Source: Nectonema munidae (taxonomy: Eukaryota; Nematomorpha; Nectonematoida; Nectonematidae). From it: DNA of 64,000 nucleotides. Below are positions 33,035 through 45,398 of this stretch, piece by piece. The notes below the pieces were generated by a model. That model was given only the letters and a program-made list of their open reading frames with translations, had not been told where the DNA came from and made no database searches. Numbering within the stretch: the first letter of the stretch is position 1; every line of letters begins with the position of its first letter. Made by a program: the position numbers and the translations under genes. The stretch lies in the NCBI GenBank assembly GCA_030549495.1, contig JAUIRK010000796.1:33756-97755 (forward strand), given 5' to 3'.

Positions 33035-34439
33035 CTGAATCAGAAAGGTTATTCAAAGAAAATATATAAATATTGATTTTGGGTACAGACAACATGCACT
33101 CTAATCATTCCTAGAGAGAGATACATATAGACAGACATCCCACGAGGGCACTCTCCCACTGATTTTGCCTATTCAATTTTATTCCTCAATTTGCATAATA
33201 ATTGACAAGTTCTCATCCAATTTTTAAATGGGCCTTAATGCCTAAAATTTTGGAAGCCTATTACTAGAGATTCATACACGTCTGACAGAAAAAAATATCT
33301 AAACATGCATACATACTTCCTTTGCTTGAAGAATGGAATTTAACTATCAAATGATGTTTTATGACTGTGTGTATCTAACTTGGAAATTATTCTGTTTTAT
33401 TTTATTTTTCATTTTGTTTACCTATGGGTTTTTTTGAATCTATCATCCTTTCATGCTTCTTATTTCAACTCATTTATACTTCTCCGCTGAACGGATGAGG
33501 GATTTTTTTCCCATGTGAACACATAAACGAAAGTTTAGTTCACTTCATTTTCAAACATGAATAAAGTCTTATACACATTGACATAGACACCCATACACTG
33601 AATTATTAAATCTCAAAAACAGCGGTATAGACCACCCGGGCACGCAAGCACGGACATAAAAAAGCAGGTATGAAATATTTTAGTAGTGATATGTGTGAGC
33701 TGTAGGTTTGGAGGAGTAGATTACAAGATTGGTATATACTTTTAAATTTAGTGTAAACATATTATTCATTAGATTTTGCATCATCATCATAAGGCTTTGT
33801 CCATCTGGTCAGATAGTAAATGAAGAATAGGCGCCCTTCTCTTGTGAACAATATTTTAAGACAAATAAAATATTGAATTCAGAAAGAATGATATTGAAGG
33901 TTACATTTTATGCGTGCGTATATTTTATTTTGTGTTAAAAATTGGCGTTATATCACTGAAGGCGATAATAAATAAGCTGAATTTTACACATTTACATCGC
34001 AGTCATATTTAATACAAAAATAATATGAAGCACAAAATTGCATATGTTTGAAGAGTTATGCGGCTAAGTCCGTGTAAATTAGCGCACTTTTTTTTTCTTG
34101 TGCTGTATATCCATTTAAAACTTTTCCTTCAATCTCTAAGTGTGCTCTTTTATGTTTGCAACTTCTTTCATTCTTTCTCCCATTCATCCTCCCTATCAAG
34201 AACAAGCGCTGGGAAAGAATTTCTTTACTTCAGCAAACTCCATTGTTTCTAGGAGGAAGTGGTAAACACTTCAAACGCGTTATCATAGATTTGAGTTGAG
34301 GGATCTTTAATTCACTAAAAAGGTGTCCATTATTCAATGAAGTAACAACAAATTTTTCAAAAACAATTTCTGGCAATCTATCGCACAAATGATAAATAAA
34401 TCTTTGGTATATTATTTTCACCATAAAAATTATTATTGG
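33035..34439. other. Claspin intron, nothing recognised
   Basis: AT-rich, without recognisable gene, repeat family or transposon end. Confidence 0.45.
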
Positions 34440-35410
34440 TTTGAAAAAATAAGAACACTACCAGAAAAATAAGAACAAAGAAGGAAAGTCTTCACAACTA
34501 CCCTGCCAACACAAAATCACAAAAGAAACAGAATCATAGATCGGCAAACAAAAAAGCTTCAGCTCCACAGACTTCAATTACTATCTCTACGAAAAAACAA
34601 CTGCCATTTTTTAATTGTCGGTATCGCATCCTAGGAAAGAATAAACTTCCATATCTGAACAGATTGTTAGGATAATCAAAATCAGGAATCGAGCCAAAAG
34701 ACTAGGTCATCATAGTGATCACACACCAATAATTCAACAAGAACTGATCACAGACATTTTTAAATTCTTGGACACAAAGCACTAACAATATTTAATGACA
34801 TATACAACCTATCATTCAAAACAAACACGCATCAGACCATACACGACACAAAAGAACGCTCAAAATAAACACGAATAATCGTACCATACTTGAATATACA
34901 TTCAACACCAAAATAACTTTAATATGCAAACACAGCCTGGTTGCCTATCATATCATACACAAACTCACAGAAATTACAAAAATGCAAAACTCGGCGCTAA
35001 ACACTCAACACCTACATGAAGAAACCAAAACGCTCCTTCAGAGAACATCTCAGTCACTACATCACACTACAACCACAATAACCAAGAATAAAGAAACAAA
35101 ATACTTATCATGACAGTAACTACGCTCTAAACATAAACACAACTCGAGACACAACAACGCTCAACACTAAAACAAAACAGAAACAAATTCACGAAGAGCA
35201 TGTAGAGACATATCAACAAGGTTCCTCACTGCATTAGAGGAACACTATCTTAACTTCGTACCAACAAGTCAACATTACTCAACGCATGTATGCATAAAAT
35301 CTCACCGACACCCACCCCACATGAGAATGATCCACGTGCCATCTACACATACGGCGCACCTCACCTCTTCATGTACGCACAAATTAAATGCAATCTGAGA
35401 GCGAATGACC
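34440..35410 (+). mobile_element. Decayed A/C-rich LINE, probably Jockey-type
   Basis: The plus strand is markedly rich in A and C, unlike its surroundings and like the LINE at 62.76 kb. Near 34690-34745 a frame reads RAKRLGHHSDHTPIIQ; SDH-x-P is the closing motif of the apurinic-type endonuclease of such LINEs. All frames are full of stops. Confidence 0.45.
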
Positions 35411-35556
35411 TTTGACTTAGACTTGATGTAGTGTTCAGATTGCTGTCCACATGGTCAATGAAACTTGAATGAAGTCTAGAAGTGGCGTGAGTGCTCATTT
35501 TTCAGCTCTCGACAAATGAGGGGGCCCTACAACAATAAAGAAATTAAGGGGTGTAC

Positions 35557-35737
35557 TCTGAACAACTCTCTCTGATTCATCATCAGAGTCAGTTAGAAAA
35601 GATTTTTTGCAGCCTCTTCTACTTGAGAAGTGCATTCCCTCATCTTCATCTGACTCTTCTTTGTCATCTTCAGCTTCTTCATCATCACCACACTCATCCT
35701 CTCCACTTTGCTTAGAAGTCTCTGAAGCAGTATCTTC
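35557..35737 (-). CDS. CLSPN: Claspin, visible exon 8 (acidic)
   Basis: Acceptor TAAATTAG|GAAGAT, phase 0. The peptide is almost all Glu, Asp and Ser at first (DEEAEDDKEESDEDEG), then HFSSRRGCKKSFLTDSDDES. The donor CAGA|GTACAC, phase 1, is chosen because the next exon needs it. Other GT sites nearby leave phase 0. Confidence 0.72.
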
Positions 35738-36489
35738 CTAATTTAAATAGAACGTGTATATAATGTTAGCAGAGAGGAATAAAATCACCTTTAAAATACA
35801 CAAACACATATTATTTACTTAAATTAATATAATTTTTATATAATGGTTTTAAATTCGAAACAAAATTTTAAACTTTGGTGTGTACAAGAGAAGGAAATAT
35901 TTCCCTCCTTCTCCAAACACATACACTCCATAAATCCAAATGGTCAAAAATCTTTGCTCCATCCCACTACCAGAACACAAAATGAATCTTTTAACTTTGG
36001 GTTCGAAATTCAACACTTTCACGAACTTTACAAATCAATAACAAAACGAAACACTCTATAAGACTTTAATCCAAAAAAAATATATTCGCTCAGATGGCGT
36101 AAATACATTCAAATTTCGCAATTCTAAGCAGGAAGGCCTTGTAACATTCAAAGACGATCTCATCAGGACGATTAGCACAGCAGACAAAGGTAATTGTTTT
36201 GTGTTAGGCATCCACGATTACTTTAAAAAAATAAACATGCTTTTACATGATCCTTCAACATATTCAAAAATCAATCATAATTGTTAATCCTGTTTTTATT
36301 GTTCAAGAAGTTACATATAAAGAATACAGGCTATTCAGCCCCCATTTTTTCTACTACCCATACTTACACACTTTACCGAAGATGCACAGGAAAAAATTCC
36401 CTCTACGGTCCATTTTGAATTATGCTAATTCGCCATCAAATTCTCCGTCATTAAATCTTTTGGTCAGAATCGGTGTTCTACGACACATC
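35738..36489. other. Claspin intron, nothing certain
   Basis: A/C-rich stretches near 35880-36230 may continue the decayed LINE upstream or downstream; no motif is left to prove it. Confidence 0.35.
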
Positions 36490-37340
36490 TGTGTGAGCGA
36501 AAATATGCTAGGGTATGTGCTAGAGTTTCGGATAAAATAGAATGAAAGCTATAAACAATCACCTATAAAACTAATCTTTATTAAAAAATTTTTTTCTCGA
36601 AAATCTCAGATATGTAATAACTCTCTACTTTTTAGATTGACTTTTTTGAGATAAAATGTTATATAGTACAAATTAAAAATTTCCCTCACATTCACAAAAT
36701 TTATGTATAGCTAGCAAAGGAAATGTTGTATTAGTTGCTAGCGATACTCATTGTTTATAACAGAGTTTCTCAACGGTGGAAAAATCGGCAACTTTTCGCG
36801 GAAAATTGGATTCAGATAGGCATTTTTTTTAGAAAATAGTTCGCCATTGTATAAATATTGAAATATTCTTTTAAAATATGACTTTTTACTTTAGAATTTA
36901 ATGTGGCAAATTTCAATGAAAGAGGAACTTTTCTAAACATAAATCTGAGATGAAAGATCACATATTTTTCAGAATTAAAAACAAATCCAAAGTAGAAGAA
37001 AATGTAATCAATCCTTAGGGAATCTGTAGGAAATTTTGAGGAAGTGTTCAAGCAAATTTAAATGAAATGAATAATTCAAATTAAAGTTTGAAAAGATGAA
37101 ACATTTTCTCTACTTTTTATTTCGTGGTGAGCGATTTAAAAAAAATTTTTTTAGAGTCTCAAATTCTTAAACAAAATGTTAAGAAACTCTAATTTAGAAG
37201 TTTCAAACATATTTAATATTTTATTTTTGATTGAATAAAAATAGAAAAATACAGAGAATAACCAAGAAGTAGAAAAACCTTTAAAGTCTTGAGAAATGAA
37301 ACTCCAAAAATCTCGAGATAGAATGTCTAGGCGTGTCTTA
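36490..37340. repeat. Dispersed diverged repeat, copy 2
   Basis: Longer relative of 27010-27540, sharing GGATAAAATAGAATGAAAGCT, ATAAAAATAGAAAAAT and AAAGTCTTGAGAAATGA in order. It has extra sequence in the middle. In the claspin intron between exons 7 and 8. Confidence 0.55.
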
Positions 37341-38029
37341 AGAAAAATCCGTAATTTTGAGGCAAAAATTTCAAATTCAAACAAAAACTATAAAAAAAAA
37401 GTTATTAAAATAATTTGTTTCATTTTAGCTGGTATGCTTTGTTATATTTCCGCAAAAGAGTTCAATAGCTTCATTTCTTCAAGATGTTTCCTTAACTTTA
37501 AAAACGGGCCTTTTTCAGAGTTCTTAAACATCAGTTCTTATAAATGAAAAGAATATTTTATAGGCATAAAAAATTCTCAGATATTTTCATCAAACAATCT
37601 TGACACACAAACAAACATCTTTTATGGAGGCGTGAGTAAGTTGGCTATCTAGCTGGCTTTGATATGACACGATATTGGGCTCGGTCCAGCATCGAACTTT
37701 CCTCGCTCAAAGTTCGAGAAAAGCGGTTCAGTCGTGCCTTCTTAATAGTGAAAAACATTGATAAAGAAGTTTTAAAGATTGGCCTTATATATATATATAT
37801 ATTATATATTATTTTGAATATGGCAAAAGAACCATATGTGCAACACAAATGATATACCGTACTAATCATAAATTAGGGTATAACACATTTTTTTGAAATT
37901 AGATCAGAAAAGCCCAAATATAAAAGGTATTTATGAATGCAAAAAGTGTATCATACTGAAAAGAGATGAAAAAATAGTGAGAGAGTAAAGTGGGACTTAA
38001 CATAACACAAGAAGTGCCAACATTTTTCT

Positions 38030-38400
38030 GTATGTTTTATACGACCCCAACAAAAAAGTTAAGAAAGAAAACAATAAAACAATTTTATAACTTTGCCATA
38101 AAATAGATGTTAAAGTTTATTTTACGTTAAAAAATAGAAATTAAATATTTTTTTTGAATTATAGGTAGCACAAATCTAAAGCTACTTGTGTCTAAACTTT
38201 ATTTCAGGGCCTCTATAAAGCCCGTATGGACCATCGAGGTAAAAAAAAAGCGATTTATCTTATTTCACAAAATTATATTTAATTGAACTTAAATGCTCAA
38301 AAATATTTTTAATGTCTGAGCAAATATTTTTTTTAACTAAAAAATGCTTTTTGAAAAAGGTCCGAGGTTGTATGCGACGCCATGGCTTTTCTGGTGTTAC
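38030..38400. repeat. Dispersed repeat directly after claspin exon 7
   Basis: Relative of 25610-26100. It ends GTATGCGACGCCATGGCTTTT at about 38391, next to the GTAAGT (38406-38401 on the minus strand) that is the stronger of the two candidate donors of exon 7. Confidence 0.8.
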
Positions 38401-38466
38401 ACTTACGAGAAGTAATTTCCAGGTTTCGACAATGAGATGGAGAAGAATGCAAAAATTAAAAGTTAC

Positions 38467-38747
38467 TTCATGTTTTTCGAGGAAGTCAACTTCATTATCT
38501 TCTTTCCCATCGTTTTGGGTGGCTTTATTACTTTTGTCATCATCACTGCAACTGCGATCATTTATATTGTCATCCTCTTCAGTGTTGCTATCGCTATCCG
38601 AGTCTTTTTCGTCCTCATCTTCTCCAGTCAAATAACCTTGTTCATTTTCATCCATCTTATATATTTGTAATCTTTGCTCATATTTCAAATCCCTTTTAAC
38701 CTTCATTCTTTCCATCAGGTCTTCTTTCAGAACTTCCAATTTGTTAC
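38467..38747 (-). CDS. CLSPN: Claspin, visible exon 7 (GNKLEVLK helix and acidic tract)
   Basis: The acceptor CGAACAG|GTAAC gives GNKLEVLKEDLMERM followed by KRDLKYEQRLQIYKMDENE and a long Asp/Glu/Ser run. This aligns with claspin GEKLQVLKAKLQEAMKLRR and the acidic tract after it. It is one of the clearest matches in the gene. The donor is uncertain: GAA|GTAACT ending at 38467, or a stronger GTAAGT ending at 38407. Both leave phase 0. The longer form would add 20 rather hydrophobic residues. Confidence 0.88.
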
Positions 38748-39399
38748 CTGTTCGAAGAGAATACACCTGCTTTTGAATGAGCATATTAAAATATGCATAA
38801 AACAGTGGTCTGGCATGACAACCCGTAAAACAAAAAACTTCAGAGATAAATATATACCTAAAACAGTATTGCATTTTGATGGGAAAATTTAGCGGTTTCT
38901 AGAAGTTGTTTTTATAAGAAATTTTATAAATGTTTTTATAACTAAAAATACAGCACCATATGTTAATTCATTTCTAAGTAAATAAATAATTTTATAATTT
39001 ATATTCAGCTAAAAGGGGATAAAAATTTAAATACAATAAATTCTAATTTAAGTATATAGGGAAAAAATTTCTTGTTGGGGCTAACTAAATGGCTGGAGTC
39101 TACAATAAAAAAATAGATTTCAATTTCTGAAAATATATTTTTTAGAATGACTTATATTCATTAAAAACAAAATTGCCGATTTCTCTAGCACTTACATATA
39201 ATAATATTTAAGGATATGATTTATTTGTAGTCTTCTATTCAAGAAAAAAATACTTCATTGCCTGACAATATTTTAAGTCAATTTTATTTCACTTGAGAAA
39301 ACCTGGACCCAATGAATTTAAAATATGAGTCTCTAAAGACTTGTGTTACGTTTTCTAGATAACTGGTTCGATATTTCAACGTCATATGTTAGCATCTAG

Positions 39400-39604
39400 C
39401 ATCTATACTTCTTTGAAAATGGTTAGATGCAAGGGGCGCAAGTGTGCCTTCTTGATGATAATTTCCCTCGGAAACCTTTAGTGACACTAATTAGCGGCTT
39501 TAATTAGTCTTGAGTGTGCTCAACTACTAAATTTTTAAAAACTTTACTATAATTTTTTATCTTAAATTGTACTTTTTTTCAATAAATTTTTCTTCTTCTT
39601 CTTT
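39400..39604 (+). mobile_element. Possible LINE 3' end with (TTC)n tail
   Basis: Ends in CAATAAATTTTTCTTCTTCTTC, like the tail of the LINE at 22260-22926. No target duplication was found, so the left border is unknown. Confidence 0.35.
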
Positions 39605-40084
39605 TTATTACACATCTTACTTACATCTATCAATAGCAATCGGAATGTATTTTACATCCAAATCGAGTATATTGAAAATTGAAAATAATATTTAGCGTTT
39701 CAGTAGATAAAATTTGAACACAAAAAATCTGCGATAAGAACACACGAAGATAGTGACACCAACTTAGTAACAGAAGATTGTTGTTGTTGTTGTTAGCCCC
39801 TAGATTATACTATCTTTATATGAGTATAATCTATCCGTTCAAAACAAGGCATTGTTTAAACTGAGAGAGTATTACCACAAAAGCAAATACTCTCAGGGAA
39901 AAGTGGTAACAGGAGATGTGTGTTTAAATATAATTTTTAAACAAAAATTTACTAAAAGTGTGTATACATTTTGACAAACCGTGTATAATATAAAAAAAAA
40001 CTTTTTTTTAGTCAAATATGTTTCTTCATGTTTGGAAATCTTTTACTTATGCACTTTTTAAGATCTTATTAAAAAGAGTAATCA

Positions 40085-40235
40085 AAGATCTAGTGGTGGA
40101 AGCGAAAGGCCTGGATCTACTTGATCTAGGTTCGATGCCCATCATGACTATCCTTATCATCCATCCAGCTATGTAAACTTATGCAAGGAAAAGGATTATT
40201 TGTCCCTTGAATCCGATAACGACAACTAAAAAAGA
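40085..40235 (+). mobile_element. tRNA-like SINE fragment
   Basis: TAGTGGTGGAAGC (A-box-like) is followed by AGGTTCGATGCC (B box) at 40127-40138, then a non-tRNA tail. It has no good acceptor stem, so a SINE remnant is more likely than a tRNA gene. Confidence 0.45.
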
Positions 40236-40438
40236 GAAAAGTTTTGTTCAGTTACAGATTACTAGGGGTTCGTGCAAATGAATTCATAAATATGGGATTC
40301 ATAATGATAAAAAGATTGAGAATAATCCCTTATCATACAGATACTTAATCACACGAAGACTAGTTTTCAACTCTAAAACACTCAAATCATTTATCTTTGA
40401 GGAAATTGCGAAGAAATATTGAAGAAAAAAAGTCATAC

Positions 40439-40494
40439 CTTTTGAATTAGAAATCATTTTCAAATGCCGTTGTGGAGAAGTTTGAGTAATAAAT
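40439..40494 (-). CDS. CLSPN: Claspin, visible exon 6 (56-base microexon)
   Basis: Acceptor TTTCAG|ATTT, donor AAAAG|GTATGA. It takes one base to finish the previous codon and leaves one, as both neighbours require. It encodes about 19 residues (ITQTSPQRHLKMISNSK) and was too short to be noticed as an open frame. It is placed from splice signals and phase, not similarity. Confidence 0.7.
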
Positions 40495-41093
40495 CTGAAA
40501 GGAAGAATAAATGGAATACATAAGAAAGAGAAGAATATAACGTTTGGATCTGCACTCGCATCATTTACACAAATCTTTGATTTATATTCAAGGATTTGTA
40601 TTTATATAATAATGTTTGATTATTATTCAAGGATTTATCCCGTTTGCTATGAACAACACATATAAAAAGTTTATCTTTGGTGTTAAGTTTTTTAAATCGA
40701 AATTTAAACATTTTTTCTCTACTACACAGAGATTAGAGTTGAAAAAATCATTTTCACTTATGGTCAAAGCCATGCAAAATAGTTAACCTACTTACTTTGT
40801 GGGGAAACCGTTTAGCAGAAGCTTGGATCTGACTCATTTACATATGTTATATATTATAAATATATTATTTCTAGCCATATGTAGAAGCCTGCAAAAAGTC
40901 AGCAGTAGATTATGGTGGATTTTTGCGGGTTGGCTGAAATTACACTGGTTTATCGCTGCTGCTGCGAAAGTGTAACAAACTTCTACACTTTTTCCTGAGA
41001 GTATTTGCTTTTATGGAAATACTCTCTCAGTTTAAACAAAGCTTTGTTTTCAACTGATAGATTATACTCATATAAAGATAGTATAATCTAGGG

Positions 41094-41561
41094 TAGTGTT
41101 TCCCAACCTTTTTTGATCCCGTTCCCCCTTTTTCAGTCACTTTTTTACCTGTGGACCCCTACAACTGAATAGTTTGAGCCAACAAATTTAGTCAAAGATT
41201 TTTATGCAAAAAATTATTGTAGTCATCTTATTAAATCGTATGCTTATTCATATGAAATCAGAGAAATCGTAAAGCCTGACATAAAATGTGAATAAAATTT
41301 TTTCCAATTAAAATATAAATTTTTCAAAAATATTGTAACTAATAAAAAGCATACATAAAGATTCAAAATATGAAACTTTAAAAAAGGGAAGAAAATATTT
41401 ATTTAAAAAAGCTCTAAATATATATATTTATATTAATTTGGAAAATAGAAGTATATTAAAGGAGATTAAGCATAAGAAGTTTGAAGTAGAATTTCCATGG
41501 ACCCCTTGAAATTCTTCCATGGACCCCTAGGGGTCCATGGACGCCCGGTTGGAAACCACTG
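41094..41561. mobile_element. hAT-type MITE with perfect 8-base duplication
   Basis: 468 bases. The ends read TAGTGTTTCCCAACC and, from the other side, CAGTGGTTTCCAACC. The flanks ATCTAGGG at 41086-41093 and 41562-41569 are identical. It sits inside the right arm of the foldback element, so it is the younger of the two. Confidence 0.93.
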
Positions 41562-41952
41562 ATCTAGGGGCTAACAACAACAACAACATTAGAATCCAAA
41601 ATTTTAGCTTTAAATTGTTAAAAAAAATTTTTTTTAATTAATTGTTCGGAAAAAGTATTCAAATAAATTATACTTTTTTTACATAATTTTTATCACGTTT
41701 AAAAAACATTTTCATTATTTTATTTTTGTAGAGTAAATTTGAAAATTATGACATACTATGAAATTGATTTATAAAATTTTTTTTTAATATTTCTTAACAT
41801 GTTGTTCATCATTGGTTAGTTATTTCTTTTTTAAATTTGTTTAAGTTTATATTGGGACGAGTTGCATCTGTATTATTACTCGTCACAATATGATGTTCGT
41901 ATTCTTACACCATTTTTTCTCAATCATAGCATACTTTTTTTAAAAGGTAATA

Positions 41953-44358
41953 CAGTCGAGCCTGCTTATTGTCATACCCTCCGTGTATGAATAAATTATG
42001 ACATAATCCGGGATATTCTAATATCCGGGCTTAGCTATTTTCATGATTATGATAACGATTTAACTATGCGTGGTTATACATGTAGGGGCCTACACTGATA
42101 AGTGGCAACACGATGGTTAACAATTAAAACAAGTATTTATTACATTTTTCAGACATTATTATCACAATATACAAATAAAAGAATAAAAAATTTATTTAGT
42201 ATCACTTTTTTCATACATTATTTATTAAAATGTACAAATAAAAAATATATACACACGCATTGACAAGTAGGCCTAAACAATCCATCAGATAAGTTTTTTT
42301 CATTTGAAGCTGTGGATCTGCGAATTGTCTATTTAGATTTAAAAAAAGTTTGTTATGCAGATGTTGCAACCGCCGTTTGCAGCTCACTTTCCAGAGTGTA
42401 GAAGGTGGTGAGATCGTGGCCGATGGCTTCCAGATAGGCACGCACAGATGACAGGCCATCGAGGGCAACATGGGCCTTTGGTGGTGGAGGCAGTTCAGCT
42501 GACTCATCGTCACTATCAGCAGTGGGGCAGATATCTGGCTGGCGTACTGTGTCACAGATGTCGTCATCTGTCAAGACCCCATGGCACTCAGTCTGGGAAT
42601 CCACATCCACGTAGGCCTGGAACTCTTCTGTTGTCATCCCATCTGGTGCCTGGTCCTGGTGGTCTGCAGTGGGAGCATCTGGAGCAGAGGGGATGCGGAA
42701 GCCGGCATGGTCAAAGCAGTTTGCCACACTGGACTGTTTTACATCCTGCCATGCCACTTTCAACATGTGCATAGCATTCAGGACTGTAAACTTGCGGGCG
42801 AAGGTGCTGGCAGAGAACTCAGCTTCACCTGCGTCGATGTATGCAACAATCTTCTGGACCACCTTCTTCCTGTAGAGTGCCTTCAGGTTTCGGATGATCC
42901 CCATGTCACATGGCTGCATGATGGAGGTCGTGTTGGGCGGCAGGAAGAAGAGGCGAATGTGAGGAAGCATCCTTGGGGTGAGCGAGCAGTTGTCAGGAAA
43001 GGCAGCGCCCCTGCCTGGCCATGTCAGTTCAAAGTCTCTTAAGTCTCGAAAGGTTGCCAGTCATCCATGCGTTTTTATTGTTCATGTATGGGACTGGAAG
43101 CTGGGGGACCTCTAAAGCATCGGGCTTGGCACTTTTGCCAACCACCAGTAGAGGAGCTTGTCATCGTCCATGTTGGCAGAGACGAGGGCGTGAGAGCTCC
43201 TGACCTTCTTGTGCGCTCAGCTTCTGTGCTGCATGCCAAGGTGCGTCAGGTAGGGAAAATAGTTCCGTCTCATCTGCGTTGTAGAGTCACAGGGTTCATA
43301 CTTCTCAAGCAGCTCGGGCAGCACAGTTGAAAGCCATGTGTCTGCAGCTGGGATGTCAGCATCACTTTTCCCCAATGTGCTTTTTATATTTGATCGAAAA
43401 CTCCTTCCAAGACAGCCATTGGTTGCCTTGAAATCGTCCTTTCCTAGGTTGGCAGCTGGTTGGCCTTCTCCTCCAGGAGAGGGTGTGGGACAGCCAGGGT
43501 AGGGCACCACGAACCAGGTGTAAAGGGCCGTCTCGAGTCAGTGCCTTGACGCATGGTTGCCGTTCTTGTTCTGCTCAGCATCTTGCAGGATCTGGGATTC
43601 TTGCTGAGAATTTTTGAAATGGTGGACTGTGAAACACCATACGTTTTGGAAATTGAGTTTGTGATTGGCTAGATGACACTTTATGATCTCCAGTTCTGGG
43701 CAAGGGAAAGTCATTTCGCTTACGTTTAGCACTCATGATTAAAAACTGAAGAACTGAAGAATAGCTTAGACAGTGTCCGTAACAATAGAGAGATGGCAAA
43801 TGTTGTTTTGATTGGGAAGTTTATTTAAGATAAAAGGATGATCCTTTCAAGATGTGTGCAGTGTGTGTGTGCAGTGTGTGTGTTGCTATGGTGGTGGGTG
43901 CATGTGAAGCTTCGTGATCACAATGTTGCTTTGTGATCACATGTGATTTATCGACGCATTAATCTGTGAAGTCTCACCAAATGGTTAAAGCCAAATGATT
44001 TTTAAGGGAAAGTGACATGGCGAAACTCATCATGGTGATGCTTATCGATAACATGTCATGGTCATGGTTAATTAAGGGATTAGACTTTGATGTAACTTAT
44101 TGGTGCATTACTGTTGGTTTAGTGATAAGATAGGAGTTCAAGTTGATGAAAAAATGCGTGTATCGGCGCGATAATCCTGCAAAATGTTATTCTAAAAATT
44201 AATTTTGGCTAATTTTCTATGACAATAAACGGGAATATCTATGACATTAAACGAGCAAATTTCTATGTTTTGTATAGGAAATGGTTTGGGATTTCAATAT
44301 TTTATGACAATAAACGGGATATTCTATAAAACGGTATGATATTAAGTGGGCACTACTG
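41953..44358 (-). mobile_element. Tigger/pogo DNA transposon
   Basis: 2.4 kb between TA dinucleotides. The ends read CAGTCGAGCCTGCTTATTGT and, from the other side, CAGTAGTGCCCACTTAATAT, both leading to CATACC. The inside is far richer in G and C than the rest of the window, which suggests a different origin or a recent arrival. It carries the broken transposase on the minus strand and lies in the claspin intron between exons 5 and 6. Confidence 0.9.
42353..43728 (-). pseudogene. Tigger-type transposase, frameshifted
   Basis: Read on the minus strand from 43728: MSAKRKRNDFPLP, then in a shifted frame LEIIKCHLA and AEQNKNGNH (pipsqueak-type helix-turn-helix). A middle part includes YFPYLTHLGM. 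From 42970 there is an open stretch of 205 codons with IRLFFLPPNTTSIMQPCDMG, VAYIDAGEAEF and ANCFDHAGF. That is the end of the DDE_1 (CENP-B/Tigger) domain, followed by an acidic tail. At least three frame breaks lie between the parts, so no working enzyme is made. Confidence 0.9.
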
Positions 44359-44725
44359 TATCTTATATTAATGGAAAAAATGAATGAAGAATAAAAATGT
44401 TTAATAACGTAAAACTAATAATACTGTACGTATAGCTTAATCAAGTAATTTAATTTTTCAAGATTTAATACGTTTAAAATGAAAAAGTAATTTAAATTTA
44501 ATTAAAAAACTTTTTTAGTAATTTTTTATATATATAACTGTTCAACGATAACTTTCGTTAAACGTTCAAAAAAGTTATGAATTAACAAAATATTTTGACA
44601 ATTGAGCAAGAAAGTTTAATTTTTGGTTAACGGTAACAATCTCTTCCTAAAAGCGGTTAAGTTTAAATACTATAAGAACTTTGCATCATATGGCAAAATA
44701 TATAGAAGGTATAAAAAGGCAATAC

Positions 44726-44960
44726 TTATCATTCTTTGATGTCTTGGGCTTGAGAGAAATGTCCGAAAGAGCGTGGTGAGTGAATCTCTTTAGCAATTTA
44801 TCCATAAGGACATCTTTGACTTTAGGACAAGATGTAGAATTGTTATGTTTGATAGTGGTCGGTGCATCACTTTCATCATCTGATATTTCAAACTCTAAAA
44901 AACCTTCATCCTTTTTAGGCAATGACAGAATTGGAGTGATTTGTGAATAACACTTCTTGT
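44726..44960 (-). CDS. CLSPN: Claspin, visible exon 5
   Basis: Acceptor TTTTACAAG|ACAAG, donor GATAA|GTATTG, phase 2 out. It encodes LPKKDEGFLEFEISDDES and later VLMDKLLKRFTHHAL. These correspond to the claspin section with SFVILEPE followed by LKQRFWKHANP. Confidence 0.83.
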
Positions 44961-45337
44961 CTTGTAAAATAGAAAAAATGAATTTGAAAAAAAATACAGC
45001 CTTGAAATTGTATCAAATAAACTGTAATTTAATTCTAGCAAGTGAGTAATGTCTACAGAATTTATTGAATTCTTGGGACACCTTTAAGTACTTAATAATT
45101 TAAAAGTGGAACAATATTATCACCTATAATTTTCTTATTTTACCCTGAGAGCGTTTATTTGCCATTTCACATAAGGTAGTGTTTGAACACCTTTACTTTT
45201 TATCTATACATGATTTACAACACTAAATTTGCTTTATCACACAAACAAAGGAATACACATTTATCACTCGTGCACACTTATTTCACATACAGGTAGTGTT
45301 TGAACACCCTTACTTTTACCCACACATGACACACACA

Positions 45338-45343
45338 CACAAA

Positions 45344-45385
<42 letters not shown>

Positions 45386-45398
45386 ACACACACACACA
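45338..45398. repeat. (AC)n microsatellite
   Basis: A long interrupted run of CA. Two copies of a motif around AGGTAGTGTTTGAACACC precede it at about 45172 and 45291. Confidence 0.9.

Larger units (their letters stand above)
39779..41587. mobile_element. Foldback-type element with about 120-base inverted repeats, split by a hAT MITE
   Basis: The left arm (39779-39900) starts with TTG repeats and TTAGCCCCTAGATTATAC. It reappears inverted on the right (40993-41093 plus 41562-41587), the right arm being cut by the hAT MITE. Inside each arm is a palindrome built on CTGAGAGTATTT and AAATACTCTCAG. There is no transposase. The middle holds a tRNA-like piece. Claspin exon 6 (40439-40494) lies inside the element's span on the other strand, so either the arms bracket host DNA or the exon was carried along. 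Confidence 0.75.

Noticed and set aside
38312-38670. Plus-strand open frames with Ser/Phe/Ile-rich peptides opposite claspin exon 7.
   Set aside because: They are the mirror of Asp/Glu/Lys codons on the minus strand and have no features of their own. The same holds near 16800, 32880 and 58560.
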